This document shows positions 8,257 through 15,310 of a DNA stretch of 16,205 bases, in pieces. A model generated the notes under the pieces. The model saw nothing but the letters and a program-made list of their open reading frames with translations. It was not told where the DNA came from and did not search any database. The stretch comes from Sphingomonas sp. CCH9-E2 (GTDB lineage Bacteria; Pseudomonadota; Alphaproteobacteria; Sphingomonadales; Sphingomonadaceae): positions 1-16,205 of the forward strand of contig NZ_LSJM01000361.1 of NCBI RefSeq assembly GCF_001557215.1. Direction: 5' to 3'. How positions within the stretch are numbered: position 1 is the first letter of the stretch; each line of letters starts with the position of its first letter. Made by a program: the position numbers and the translations under genes.

Positions 8257-8396
8257 GTCCGACCTCCGGCCACGATTGTGAGCGCGCGCGGAGCGTCGGC
8301 CGGAGGCGAGGCTTCGGTGGGCGGATTGGGGGGGATGCGGTGGGTCACGGTTGGCTCCAGAATTTCGGGAGCAGTCCAGCTATTGGAGCATTCCAT
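8247..8396 (-). CDS. Small proline-rich hypothetical protein (49 aa)
   Basis: A 49-residue frame from ATG 8396 to TGA 8247, preceded by GGAAGGGG with 9-nt spacing from the AAGGGG core. It begins MECSNSWTAPEILEPTV and has a Pro/Ala-rich middle (IPPNPPTEASPPADAP). Its end overlaps the start of the next gene (GTG 8256) by 10 nt, and the downstream gene's ribosome site lies inside it, which suggests translational coupling. No domain is recognised. Short length and biased composition mean it could still be a chance frame. Confidence 0.45.
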   Translation of the reverse strand: MECSNSWTAPEILEPTVTHRIPPNPPTEASPPADAPRALTIVAGGRTCR

Positions 8397-8429
8397 CGCA
8401 GAGAACCCCTTCCGAACACCGAAGCTAGG

Positions 8430-8846
8430 TTATGGGTTCGATTTTCCCGCAGATGCCGCAGCAGACCGTGCCGCCTCTTCGGCGAGCTCGAAGAGCCGAT
8501 CGTCAGCAGCCGGGGGCAGCATCCGGTAATCGAAGCCGTCCCAGAGGAACGCCGGGTCGTCTTCGCGTGTCGGGATCAGGATGTGCAGCGAGCTCTGCAT
8601 CTGGAGGCCGTGGCCATGCAGCTCTCCTGCCCACAGCATCTTCGCGGGCCAAGTCACTGCGTTGCCGAGCGCCATGATCGTGATGTCGAAGTCGATTTCA
8701 CCCTCCAATGGCTGGGGCCTGGACGCCTGCATCAGAGGCGATGGGACCGCCTGATCCGGGTCCAGCTTGACCGAGCGGGCCAGCTTGCGGGTTTGGGCGT
8801 CGGTCAGGCGACGCAGGACTTCGTTCATGACGTGATTGGGGATCAT
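8430..8846 (-). CDS. Hypothetical protein (138 aa), element-borne
   Basis: A soluble 138-residue protein with no signal peptide. The N-terminus MNEVLRRLTDAQTRKLARSVKLDPDQAV is helical. The middle EIDFDITIMALGNAVTWPAKMLW and LHILIPTREDDPAFLWDGFDY looks like a mixed strand/helix fold, and the C-terminus is alanine-rich. I do not recognise the family. Start ATG 8846 has only a weak upstream purine stretch; an internal ATG at 8828 is an alternative. It lies between the integrase cluster and another unknown gene on the same strand, where islands usually keep accessory regulators. The opposite strand is also open here but reads as an antisense shadow. Confidence 0.55.
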   Translation of the reverse strand: MIPNHVMNEVLRRLTDAQTRKLARSVKLDPDQAVPSPLMQASRPQPLEGEIDFDITIMALGNAVTWPAKMLWAGELHGHGLQMQSSLHILIPTREDDPAFLWDGFDYRMLPPAADDRLFELAEEAARSAAASAGKSNP

Positions 8847-8878
8847 CTGAGTTGCTTTCGAAGACGCACGCCGACCAA

Positions 8879-8897
8879 CCCGCTGACACGCAGCGGG
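8879..8897. repeat. Intercistronic perfect hairpin
   Basis: CCCGCTG (8879-8885) pairs with CAGCGGG (8891-8897) around ACACG, in the 77-bp gap between the two unknown minus-strand genes. No T-tract follows, so it is more likely an mRNA-processing or stability hairpin than a clean terminator. Confidence 0.4.
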
Positions 8898-8923
8898 AGG
8901 CCGTGCTTGGAGTGGGGATGCGG

Positions 8924-9220
8924 TTAGGCGCCGAGCAGCGCGCTCTGGGCCTGGATCAGGTCAGAAAGGTCTTCGAGGATCAGACGCCGTTCGTCGCCCG
9001 AAGAGAGCTGGTTTTCCCAGCGGATCTCGAGCTTGTGCAAGACGGCGATGAGCGTCGGCGCCGGGAGCGTCATGAGCTCTTCCTGCACATCGACACGTGC
9101 CCGCTCGAGCGCATCATGTTCAAGCGCAGGGGCCTGCTCCAGCTGCTGGGTCAGGCTCAGATAGTGGGCGTATTGGGTATTCCACGCATCATGCGACGCG
9201 CTAAGGGCTTCGATAGCCAT
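8924..9220 (-). CDS. Hypothetical protein (98 aa), helical
   Basis: A 98-residue, acidic, mostly helical protein (LSLTQQLEQAPALEHDALERARVDVQEELM, shortened here to a description of its heptad-like Leu/Glu pattern) ending EDLSDLIQAQSALLGA. Start ATG 9220 has AAGGA about 9 nt upstream. It is the first gene of a leftward set and is divergent from the AlpA-primase-RepA operon across the control region 9221-9603. I do not recognise the family. The position suggests an early element gene, perhaps a regulator or a host-interaction protein; no motif supports a specific job. Confidence 0.6.
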   Translation of the reverse strand: MAIEALSASHDAWNTQYAHYLSLTQQLEQAPALEHDALERARVDVQEELMTLPAPTLIAVLHKLEIRWENQLSSGDERRLILEDLSDLIQAQSALLGA

Positions 9221-9603
9221 CGACTCGATCCTTGTCCGATCAGTTGTTGGTCAGGGCCGGCTCGGCGTTGGCGCGCCGGGTCGGTCCGCTGTGAACTCGC
9301 AGGAGTTGGCGCCCTTCGAATTCACCGGCGCATATGAGTCGTGTGGACTCAGCGGTCAAGCGGCATGCGCCGAAAAAATCGCGACCATGCCAATAGTCAC
9401 GTTTAGATCACAAGAAGCGTAGCCTAGACATGGACGAATTTTCGTCTTCCTGGTCAAGCGCAACAGTCGGCCAGGTCGACGCGCATTCATTACTTACAGG
9501 AGTGTAGGTTAATTCTGGTGCGTCCAGATCTATCTGGATCAATGATCATCAAGAACTAGAAGCGCTCATCGGCCAAGCGGGGGCACCGCTTGAGGTTAAT
9601 TGA
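9221..9603. promoter_or_regulatory. Divergent control region with inverted repeats
   Basis: This 383-bp gap lies between a leftward gene and the rightward replication operon; no gene is seen in it. It has two operator-like inverted repeats: GACGAA-TT-TTCGTC (9433-9446) and TCCAGAT-CT-ATCTGGA (9523-9538), plus the palindrome ATGATCAT (9542-9549). AGGTTAATT occurs twice (9506-9514 and 9593-9601). A possible rightward promoter is TTCATT (9486-9491), 17 bp, TTAATT (9509-9514). The 16-bp repeat just after that -10 box is well placed as an operator. Assignments other than the repeats themselves are inferred. Confidence 0.45.
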
Positions 9604-9771
9604 ATGCTCCTTACTACAAAAGACGCAGCCGCATATCTGAATATCAAACCCGAGACGCTGACCAAATGGCGCTGGGCCGGAACTGGACCGAAGTACTACC
9701 GAGTAGGTGGTGCCGTCCGTTACGACAAGAACGACGTCGATGCCTTTCTGCGCGGCGAGGTGAAGCCGTGA
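9604..9771 (+). CDS. AlpA/excisionase-like HTH DNA-binding protein
   Basis: A 55-residue protein that is essentially one winged helix-turn-helix of the MerR-like excisionase (HTH_17/AlpA) family. It begins MLLTTKDAAAYLNIKPETLT, continues with KWRWAGTGPKYYRVGG, and ends with the typical VRYDKNDVDAFL. Such proteins act as excision factors and as transcriptional activators of satellite or island genes. Start ATG 9604 has GAGG (9592-9595) 8 nt upstream. The stop overlaps the GTG start of the primase gene in a GTGA junction (9768-9771), so the two are co-translated. The short inverted repeats upstream are possible targets. Confidence 0.85.
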   Translation: MLLTTKDAAAYLNIKPETLTKWRWAGTGPKYYRVGGAVRYDKNDVDAFLRGEVKP

Positions 9772-10415
9772 CCCAGGAAGAACTTCAGCAGCTTCAGGCG
9801 CTTTTCCGCATCGGTGAGCGCAATCCGATCACGCTCCGGGCGATCCGCAAGGGGCACCCGGCAATCAACCTGAACTTCCACGCGACCGATTATCCAAAGG
9901 TCAAGGATCGGTGGGCCGCATTTGCCGCAGAGGCTGGGCGTCTCAACGCCGGTGGATACAACATCTACACCTGCCTGAACCCGATCAAGCCCGAGTTCGC
10001 TGGTTCCGCCGTCTCGGACAAGGACATCGCGTGTCGCAGGCTACTGCTCATCGACCTCGACCGCGCCGGCGACACCAAGCTGCCTGCGACCAACGATGAG
10101 ATCCGCGCAGCAATGGGCGTTTCCTGCCGCATTGAGGAGCGGGTCACGTCCTTGCTCGGGGAAGCGCCGACCCGGATCATGTCCGGCAACGGCATCCACC
10201 TTTACCTTCCTCTCGCGGATTTGCCGAATGACATTCGTTCGAGCGCGATGTGCAAGGCGGTCCTCGAGAGCCTCGCAGCCGATTTCGATACCGCAGACGT
10301 CAAGGTCGATCCGTTGGTCTACAACGCCTCCCGCATCACCAAGGTGTTGGGGACCGTGGCCTACAAGGGCCAGGCGACCGATGAGCGTCCGTATCGAAAG
10401 GCGATGGTACTGTGA
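9768..10415 (+). CDS. Archaeo-eukaryotic primase (AEP/prim-pol) domain protein
   Basis: A 215-residue primase-polymerase domain protein expected to lay primers for replication of the element. Family motifs in order: RRLLLIDLDRAG at 90-101 with the metal-binding D96 and D98; MSGNGIHLYL at 138-147, the SxH-type motif with H144; and KVDPLVYNASRITKVLGT at 179-196, which has a third acidic residue (D181 probably) and the usual N..R...GT pattern. The open frame extends upstream to 9600, but GTG 9768 is preferred because it overlaps the preceding stop and removes an arginine-rich out-of-frame translation of the HTH gene. The primase C-terminal (PriCT-like) part is carried by the next gene, again joined through GTGA, so the catalytic and helicase parts are separate polypeptides. 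Confidence 0.85.
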   Translation: MTQEELQQLQALFRIGERNPITLRAIRKGHPAINLNFHATDYPKVKDRWAAFAAEAGRLNAGGYNIYTCLNPIKPEFAGSAVSDKDIACRRLLLIDLDRAGDTKLPATNDEIRAAMGVSCRIEERVTSLLGEAPTRIMSGNGIHLYLPLADLPNDIRSSAMCKAVLESLAADFDTADVKVDPLVYNASRITKVLGTVAYKGQATDERPYRKAMVL

Positions 10416-11767
10416 GCCTGGACCTCAACGCCCTTGAACGGCTGGCGCAGTCTGCGCGCCGAATTGTTCCCAATGCCCGTGCTCAGTTCGAGCCGCGGAT
10501 GACGGAGCCGATCGCGCTGCTGGACAGTGTTCTCGCCCACCTCTCGGCCGACGTGGGGCGCGGCAGCGGAAGTATCGAAGCCGATGCTTACTGGTTCGGC
10601 ACGATCCTCGCCGCGCAGCGTGAGTGGGGGCCTGCAGCCGAACCGAAGCTGCGGGCTTGGTCCAAGTTGAGCCCGCGATACGACGAGGCCAGCTTCAATG
10701 CCGCCTGGTCCCAGTATGACCCGGATCACCCCAATCCTGTGACGATGAAGTCGGTATTCCGTCTCGCAGAGAACCAAGGCTGGAAACGACCGGCGTCACC
10801 GAGCCGCTATCAGCTGCTCGACCGCTCGGGGATCATGGATCAGAAGCAAATCGAGTGGCTGGTGAAGGGCATCTTTCCGAAGCAGGGCATCGCTGCCATT
10901 TTCGGGCCGAGTGGCTCGGGCAAGTCGTTCCTGGCGTTGGACTTGGCATTGCGGCTTGCTGCCGGAGAGGACTGGTTCGGGCGCAAGACCCGTGGCTGCC
11001 CCGTCACCTATGTCATGCTGGAGGGTGAGGCAGGGCTTCGAAACCGGATCGAGGCGTGGGAACAGGCGAACGGCAAGATGACCCCGGCAAACTTCGCGGC
11101 GGTCCCGGAAAGTTTCTCCTTCGCGGAGCCTCGGGACATCGAGGACCTTGCTGCCGCCGTGCCGAAAGGCGGTGTTATCATGGTCGACACCTTCAATCGC
11201 GCCGCCCCGGGCAAGGACGAGAACAGCAGCAAGGACATGGGAGAGGTCCTCGGGGGCATGAAGCGCCTCCAGAAGCTGACCGAGGGCTTGGTTCTGGTTG
11301 TGCATCACACTGGCAAGGACGCCGGTAAGGGGATGCGCGGTCACAGCTCGCTCCACGCCGCTTTGGACGGCGCGATTGAGGTCCGCCGTGAGGGGACGTA
11401 CCGCAGTTGGAAGGCGGCTAAGGTCAAGGACGGTTCGGACGACTTTCAAGTTCCGTTTACGCTCGACGTGGTCCCGCTCGGTTTTGACGCTGACGGCGAG
11501 CACATCACCAGTTGTGTCGCGCGCTATGATCTTCAGCGTACCGTTGTTCGAAAGGAGCTCTCCGGGCCGCAACAGAAAGCGGTGTTCAACGCGATCTGCT
11601 CACATAACCGTCCCCTTTCCCTTGAAGAGGCTATCGAAGTGGGAGCGGCCAGCCTTGAACATGTGCAGCAAAATAAGCGCCGCAATGTGGCGAGAAAGCA
11701 GGTGAATGATTTTCTGAGGCGCGGTCACCTGGTGGTCGACGAGACCGGGTTCGTTAGTCCAGGATAA
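10412..11767 (+). CDS. RepA-like ATPase/helicase with PriCT-like N-terminus
   Basis: A 451-residue replication protein. Residues ~55-125 (EADAYWFGTILAAQREWG through MKSVFRLAENQGW) resemble a PriCT-type primase C-terminal domain. Residues ~145-350 are a RecA/RepA-fold ATPase (AAA_25 type) with Walker A GPSGSGKS at 165-172, Walker B GGVIMVDT at 253-260, LVLVVHHTGKDAGKGMRG at 293-310 and the following HSSLHAALD. The C-terminal ~70 residues look like a winged helix. It probably works with the upstream AEP primase as a primase-helicase pair at the element's origin. Start GTG 10412 overlaps the primase stop (GTGA), indicating translational coupling. Repeats resembling iterons begin within a few bases of its stop codon. 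Confidence 0.88.
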   Translation: MSLDLNALERLAQSARRIVPNARAQFEPRMTEPIALLDSVLAHLSADVGRGSGSIEADAYWFGTILAAQREWGPAAEPKLRAWSKLSPRYDEASFNAAWSQYDPDHPNPVTMKSVFRLAENQGWKRPASPSRYQLLDRSGIMDQKQIEWLVKGIFPKQGIAAIFGPSGSGKSFLALDLALRLAAGEDWFGRKTRGCPVTYVMLEGEAGLRNRIEAWEQANGKMTPANFAAVPESFSFAEPRDIEDLAAAVPKGGVIMVDTFNRAAPGKDENSSKDMGEVLGGMKRLQKLTEGLVLVVHHTGKDAGKGMRGHSSLHAALDGAIEVRREGTYRSWKAAKVKDGSDDFQVPFTLDVVPLGFDADGEHITSCVARYDLQRTVVRKELSGPQQKAVFNAICSHNRPLSLEEAIEVGAASLEHVQQNKRRNVARKQVNDFLRRGHLVVDETGFVSPG

Positions 11768-11775
11768 GATGTCCT

Positions 11776-11806
11776 AAAGTCCCCCCTTATAGGGGGGACG
11801 GACTTT
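11776..11806. repeat. C6/G6 hairpin and alternative stem after repA
   Basis: GTCCCCCC (11779-11786) pairs perfectly with GGGGGGAC (11792-11799) around TTATA. An overlapping alternative stem pairs AAAGTCC (11776-11782) with GGACTTT (11800-11806). It starts 8 bp after the repA stop. It may terminate repA transcription (TTTT follows at 11804-11807) or form part of the adjacent origin-like structure. Confidence 0.5.
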
Positions 11807-11886
11807 TGGGACACCTTCATGGGTCCCAAATGTCCCAAAAGTGGCAATTTGGACATTTGGGACATTTGGGACATTTGGGACATTTG
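11803..11886. repeat. Iteron-like array (GGGACATTTG), candidate origin
   Basis: Four head-to-tail copies of the 9-mer GGACATTTG occupy 11851-11886 without gaps. An inverted copy, CAAATGTCCC, is at 11827-11836. CTTTTGGGACA (11803-11813) and TGTCCCAAAAG (11831-11841) form perfect 11-bp inverted arms. A related TGTCCTAAAG is at 11770-11779. Tandem short repeats with inverted copies next to a Rep-type gene are typical of iteron origins bound by replication proteins, so this is the best origin candidate in the window. The repeats are seen; the role is inferred. Confidence 0.55.
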
Positions 11887-12183
11887 CCCCCGCCTGACCC
11901 TCTTCGAAGGCTTGGGCCGGAACTCGACCGGGCCGATGTTTCTTGCCTTCTAATCGGCCTGGATTTGCTCAAAGCCTGGGGGCGGCATATCCTCCGAGGT
12001 GCCGACTTCCGGAAGATCAAGCGCGTGCTTCCCGCCTCGCAATTCTCAGCGCCCTCAGCACCATCGCCCGGATCAGCGCCGCAGTGCTGATGGTTGAGGA
12101 GCGAGGCCGGGCGATCGCTGGGGCTGTTCCTGAACCGGAAGTTTGAAACAATGGCGAGCGCCGGATTAAGGGACAATCTGTCG

Positions 12184-12218
12184 CCCCTCAGGAAGGGTAC
12201 CACCCTTTTCTGAAGGGG
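12184..12218. repeat. Nested two-stage hairpin upstream of methyltransferase
   Basis: An outer stem CCCCTCAG (12184-12191) pairs with CTGAAGGGG (12210-12218) with one bulged A, and an inner perfect stem AAGGGT (12193-12198) pairs with ACCCTT (12202-12207) around ACC. No T-tract follows on either strand. It lies about 130 bp before the methyltransferase start and could be an operator or leader structure. Confidence 0.4.
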
Positions 12219-12349
12219 TATGGGGGTCGATATTTGCTGACCCTGCCCGTTCGCTCGCGAACAAATTTCGGCCATTTCTGACCCTTCGCCCCGCCGCCAC
12301 CGCCGCACCCCGTTGACGCCCCGCGCGCATCGGTGGACAGCTACCCGGT

Positions 12350-15169
12350 ATGAACGCCGTCGAGATTGAAGAGGCCGTATCGGAACTGGTCGTCCAGCCG
12401 TTCGATGCCGCCGAATTCCCCTTCCACTTCCTCACCGCCTTCGGCGCGAAGGAGACGACGCTCAAGCGGCTACGCAAGGGCGACTCGAATGCCTCGGATG
12501 TCGCAGGGGGCGTGTTGTGGCGCAACAACATCCATCTGGCGGTCGCACCATCGGGAGCGGTCGCCGCGACCCTCGCGGCCCTGCGCGCCAGCGCAAAGAC
12601 CGCCAGCGCTAAGGCCAAGTTCATCCTCGCCACCGATGGCGACACGGTGGAGGCGGAGGATCTGGTCCGCGGCGATGTCGTCGCCTGCCCCTATGCCGAC
12701 CTGCCCCGGCATTTCGCGACCTTCCTGCCGCTCGCCGGCATCTCCACGGTCAAGGAGATCAAGAACAACCCGATCGACGTCAAGGCGACCGGGCGCCTCA
12801 ACAAGCTGTATGTCGAGCTGCTCAAGGACAATCCCGACTGGGCGACCGACGAGCGGCGGCATGAGCTGAACCAGTTCATGGCGCGGCTTATCTTCTGCTT
12901 CTTCGCCGAGGACACCGGCATCTTCCGCGAGGGTCAGTTCACCGCGACCATCACCCAGATGAGCCAGGCCGGCCATGGCAGGGGGGACGAGCAGTGGGGC
13001 AACACCCATATCGTGCTGACCGAGCTGTTCCGCGCGATGGACACGCCGGTCACGCACGACGGCAATCTGGACGATCGCTATCGCCGCGCAGCGGGCATCC
13101 GGCCCTATGCCGATGTCTTCCCCTATGTGAATGGCGGCCTGTTCACCGGCGCGACCGATTGTCCGCGGTTCAGCCGCACCGCGCGGGCATACCTGCTGCG
13201 CGCGGGGGAGCTGGACTGGAAGGAGATCAACCCCGACATCTTCGGATCGATGATCCAGGCGGTCGCCGACGATGGTGAGCGCGGCGAGCTGGGCATGCAT
13301 TATACCAGCGTGCCCAACATCCTGAAGGTGCTGAACCCCCTGTTCCTCGACGATCTGCGCGAACAGCTGGAGGCGGCGGGGGACAGCAAGGCAAAGCTGC
13401 GCAATCTGCGCCGTCGCCTGGGCAATATCCGCGTGTTCGATCCCGCCTGCGGATCGGGTAATTTCCTGGTGATCGCGTATAAGCAAATGCGCGCGATCGA
13501 GGCGGAGATCGTCACCCGGTTGGGCGGCGAAGCCAGCCTTAAGCTGGCCGATCGCCGCAGCGTCATCCCGCTCAGCAACTTCTATGGCATCGAGATCAAG
13601 GGCTTCGCGGCAGAGATCGCCCGGCTCGCGCTGCTGATCGCGGAGTTTCAGGCGGACTGCCTGTATCTCAGCCAGCAGGAGGCGCGCGCGATGGTGCTTC
13701 CGCTGCACAAGACGGGGCAGATCACCGTTGGCAACGCGCTGCGGCTCGACTGGCTGGAGGTATGCCCGCCGGTCGGCGCGACTCTGGTGGAGGAGCAGGA
13801 TCTGGCCGGGCCGACCGGTCGGCTGGCGCTGGAGGAGAATGGGCTGGAAGATGGCGGAGCAACGGAGACGTATATCTGCGGAAATCCGCCGTTCACAGGA
13901 GCAAGAGAGCAATCTATTTCACAGAAGGACGACCTGAGAAGTGCTTTGTCAGGTTTCTCCGGAGTCAACAGTTTGGACTATGTCTGCGGATGGCTTTGGA
14001 GTGCAGCCCGTTATTGTCGAGATTTCGGCGCGCAGGGCGCATTTGTTGCGACAAACTCCGTTTGCCAAGGTCAATCAATCCCCCTTTTCTGGGGAAATGT
14101 TCTCGGGTCTATTGATATATCGTTCGCCCACAGAACTTTTAAATGGAAGAATAGCGCTGCAAATAATGCCGCTGTGCATTGCGTTATAGTTGGATTTAGT
14201 TCTAATTCATTGAAGACGAAAGCCATATTCGACAGCAATAATCAACGAACCGAGGTTGATAACATATCGCCTTATCTGACCAATAACAAAAATGTTATTG
14301 TCGATAAAACGACCACGCCCATCAGCGCTCGTCCGGAATTGGTTTCCGGAAATCAGGCCATTGATGGTGGATACCTGATAATGTCAAAGACTGAAATGGA
14401 AGAAATTGTCGCGCGACACAAAGGCGCAAGCTCCTTCTTCCGCCCAGTATACGGCGCGGAAGACTTTGTTAAGGGGGTCCCTCGGTATTGTATATGGGTT
14501 AAGGACTTCGAGATTGGTCAGGCGGATTTGATCCCGGAATTTAAATCACGCATTGACTCTGTTCGCGCCTACCGCAGTGATGCCGGAGAAGTAGCTGTAA
14601 GTCTTGTGGATTGTCCTCACCGCTTTCGATATGTTCGGGAGCCAAAAGAAAATATGCTTGTCATCCCTCGGACGACAACGGAGCGCCGGGAATATCTTCC
14701 GGTTGGAGTGTTAAATGCTCCAGCCATCGCGACGGATGCGCTGCAAGTTATATATGATGCCGATGTATTCATACTGAGCGTTCTACTTTCAAGACTTCAC
14801 ATGGCCTGGATAAAGGCCGTGGCCGGGCGCTTAAAGTCTGATCCAAGATACTCTAATACACTCGTGTATAACACTTTTCCTCTGCCTCGTTTAACCGAGC
14901 AAGACAAGGCCGACCTCACCCGCACGGCGGAGAATATCCTGCTGGCGCGGGAGGCGCATTTCCCCGCGACCATCGCCGACCTCTATGATCCCGACGCGAT
15001 GCCCGACGACCTGCGCCGCGCGCATGAGGAAAATGACGAAGTGCTGGAACGCATCTATATCGGACGCCGCTTCCGCAACGACACCGAACGGCTGGAAAAG
15101 CTGTTCGAAATGTACACCAAGATGACGGCGAACCAGCCAACGCCAAAGAAGGGCAAGAAGGCCGCATGA
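12350..15169 (+). CDS. MmeI-family class I DNA adenine methyltransferase (type IIG-like)
   Basis: A 939-residue protein, close to MmeI-type length (~920), expected to methylate adenine at a specific site as part of restriction-modification defence. Domain order: N-terminal domain (1-~150), helical spacer (NQFMARLIFCFFAEDTGIF near 180-200, HYTSVPNILKVLNPLF near 317-332), methyltransferase with motif I VFDPACGSGNFLV near 362-374 and motif IV ICGNPPFTGA near 509-518, a target-recognition region (~620-830) and a C-terminal helical tail. No clear D...ExK nuclease motif is visible at the N-terminus, so restriction by this polypeptide is doubtful. Bases ~13880-14890 are conspicuously AT-rich compared with both ends, suggesting an exchanged specificity module. 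Start ATG 12350 fits the family N-terminus; its ribosome site is weak. A Fic gene follows after 141 bp. Confidence 0.85.
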   Translation: MNAVEIEEAVSELVVQPFDAAEFPFHFLTAFGAKETTLKRLRKGDSNASDVAGGVLWRNNIHLAVAPSGAVAATLAALRASAKTASAKAKFILATDGDTVEAEDLVRGDVVACPYADLPRHFATFLPLAGISTVKEIKNNPIDVKATGRLNKLYVELLKDNPDWATDERRHELNQFMARLIFCFFAEDTGIFREGQFTATITQMSQAGHGRGDEQWGNTHIVLTELFRAMDTPVTHDGNLDDRYRRAAGIRPYADVFPYVNGGLFTGATDCPRFSRTARAYLLRAGELDWKEINPDIFGSMIQAVADDGERGELGMHYTSVPNILKVLNPLFLDDLREQLEAAGDSKAKLRNLRRRLGNIRVFDPACGSGNFLVIAYKQMRAIEAEIVTRLGGEASLKLADRRSVIPLSNFYGIEIKGFAAEIARLALLIAEFQADCLYLSQQEARAMVLPLHKTGQITVGNALRLDWLEVCPPVGATLVEEQDLAGPTGRLALEENGLEDGGATETYICGNPPFTGAREQSISQKDDLRSALSGFSGVNSLDYVCGWLWSAARYCRDFGAQGAFVATNSVCQGQSIPLFWGNVLGSIDISFAHRTFKWKNSAANNAAVHCVIVGFSSNSLKTKAIFDSNNQRTEVDNISPYLTNNKNVIVDKTTTPISARPELVSGNQAIDGGYLIMSKTEMEEIVARHKGASSFFRPVYGAEDFVKGVPRYCIWVKDFEIGQADLIPEFKSRIDSVRAYRSDAGEVAVSLVDCPHRFRYVREPKENMLVIPRTTTERREYLPVGVLNAPAIATDALQVIYDADVFILSVLLSRLHMAWIKAVAGRLKSDPRYSNTLVYNTFPLPRLTEQDKADLTRTAENILLAREAHFPATIADLYDPDAMPDDLRRAHEENDEVLERIYIGRRFRNDTERLEKLFEMYTKMTANQPTPKKGKKAA

Positions 15170-15190
15170 CCGCTCCGCTGCGCCGGTTTT

Positions 15191-15310
15191 TGACATAGCA
15201 AAGTTGCTAATGTGAGGAACCGGCGGGGTTTCTCATGCCGCCCGTTGCGTCCTGCCAAACTTCTGACATTGCGTCGTTGATTATGTCAGAAACGCGCATA
15301 TACCTGACAT
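15191..15310 (+). promoter_or_regulatory. Fic promoter/operator region with TGACAT repeats
   Basis: TGACAT occurs at 15191-15196 and 15305-15310. Perfect 9-bp arms TTCTGACAT (15261-15269) and ATGTCAGAA (15283-15291) are centred between them. A second inverted repeat TAGCAA-AG-TTGCTA lies at 15196-15209. A plausible promoter is TTGATT (15277-15282), 16 bp, TATACC (15299-15304). It would start transcription at or next to the ATG at 15311, and no Shine-Dalgarno is present, so a leaderless mRNA is likely. The repeat overlapping the -35 box suggests repression, possibly by an unlinked or downstream regulator. Confidence 0.45.

Larger units (their letters stand above)
11768..12349. other. Gap between repA and methyltransferase, repeat-rich, no sure gene
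   Basis: This is a 582-bp stretch without a confident gene. The left third is a dense array of direct and inverted repeats (described separately). The remainder has one nested hairpin (12184-12218) and possible promoter sequence for the methyltransferase gene. A 94-codon frame (11806-12090) would read GHLGHLGHL through the repeats and then has no recognisable protein; it needs a TTG start and no ribosome site is obvious, so it is not called. Confidence 0.5.

Noticed and set aside
8340..8927. A 195-codon plus-strand frame opposite the 138-aa gene
   Set aside because: Its sequence is Arg/His/Leu-rich with no start signal; the minus frame looks more protein-like and fits its neighbour's orientation, though certainty is moderate.
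9430..9507. A 25-codon frame (MDEFSSSWSS...) in the divergent control region
   Set aside because: No ribosome binding site, very short, and it overlaps the inverted repeat 9433-9446, which explains the sequence better as regulatory DNA.
11851..11886. CRISPR-like array
   Set aside because: The four 9-bp repeats are contiguous with no spacers, and no cas gene is present.
11806..12308. Small frames through the repeats (GHLGHLGHL on plus, CPKCPKCPK on minus)
   Set aside because: The repeated peptides simply translate the 9-bp DNA repeats; no ribosome site or recognisable domain on either strand.
12470..13912. A 480-codon minus-strand frame inside the methyltransferase gene
   Set aside because: Antisense shadow limited to the GC-rich part of the gene; it ends where the AT-rich part begins, as expected for a composition artefact.
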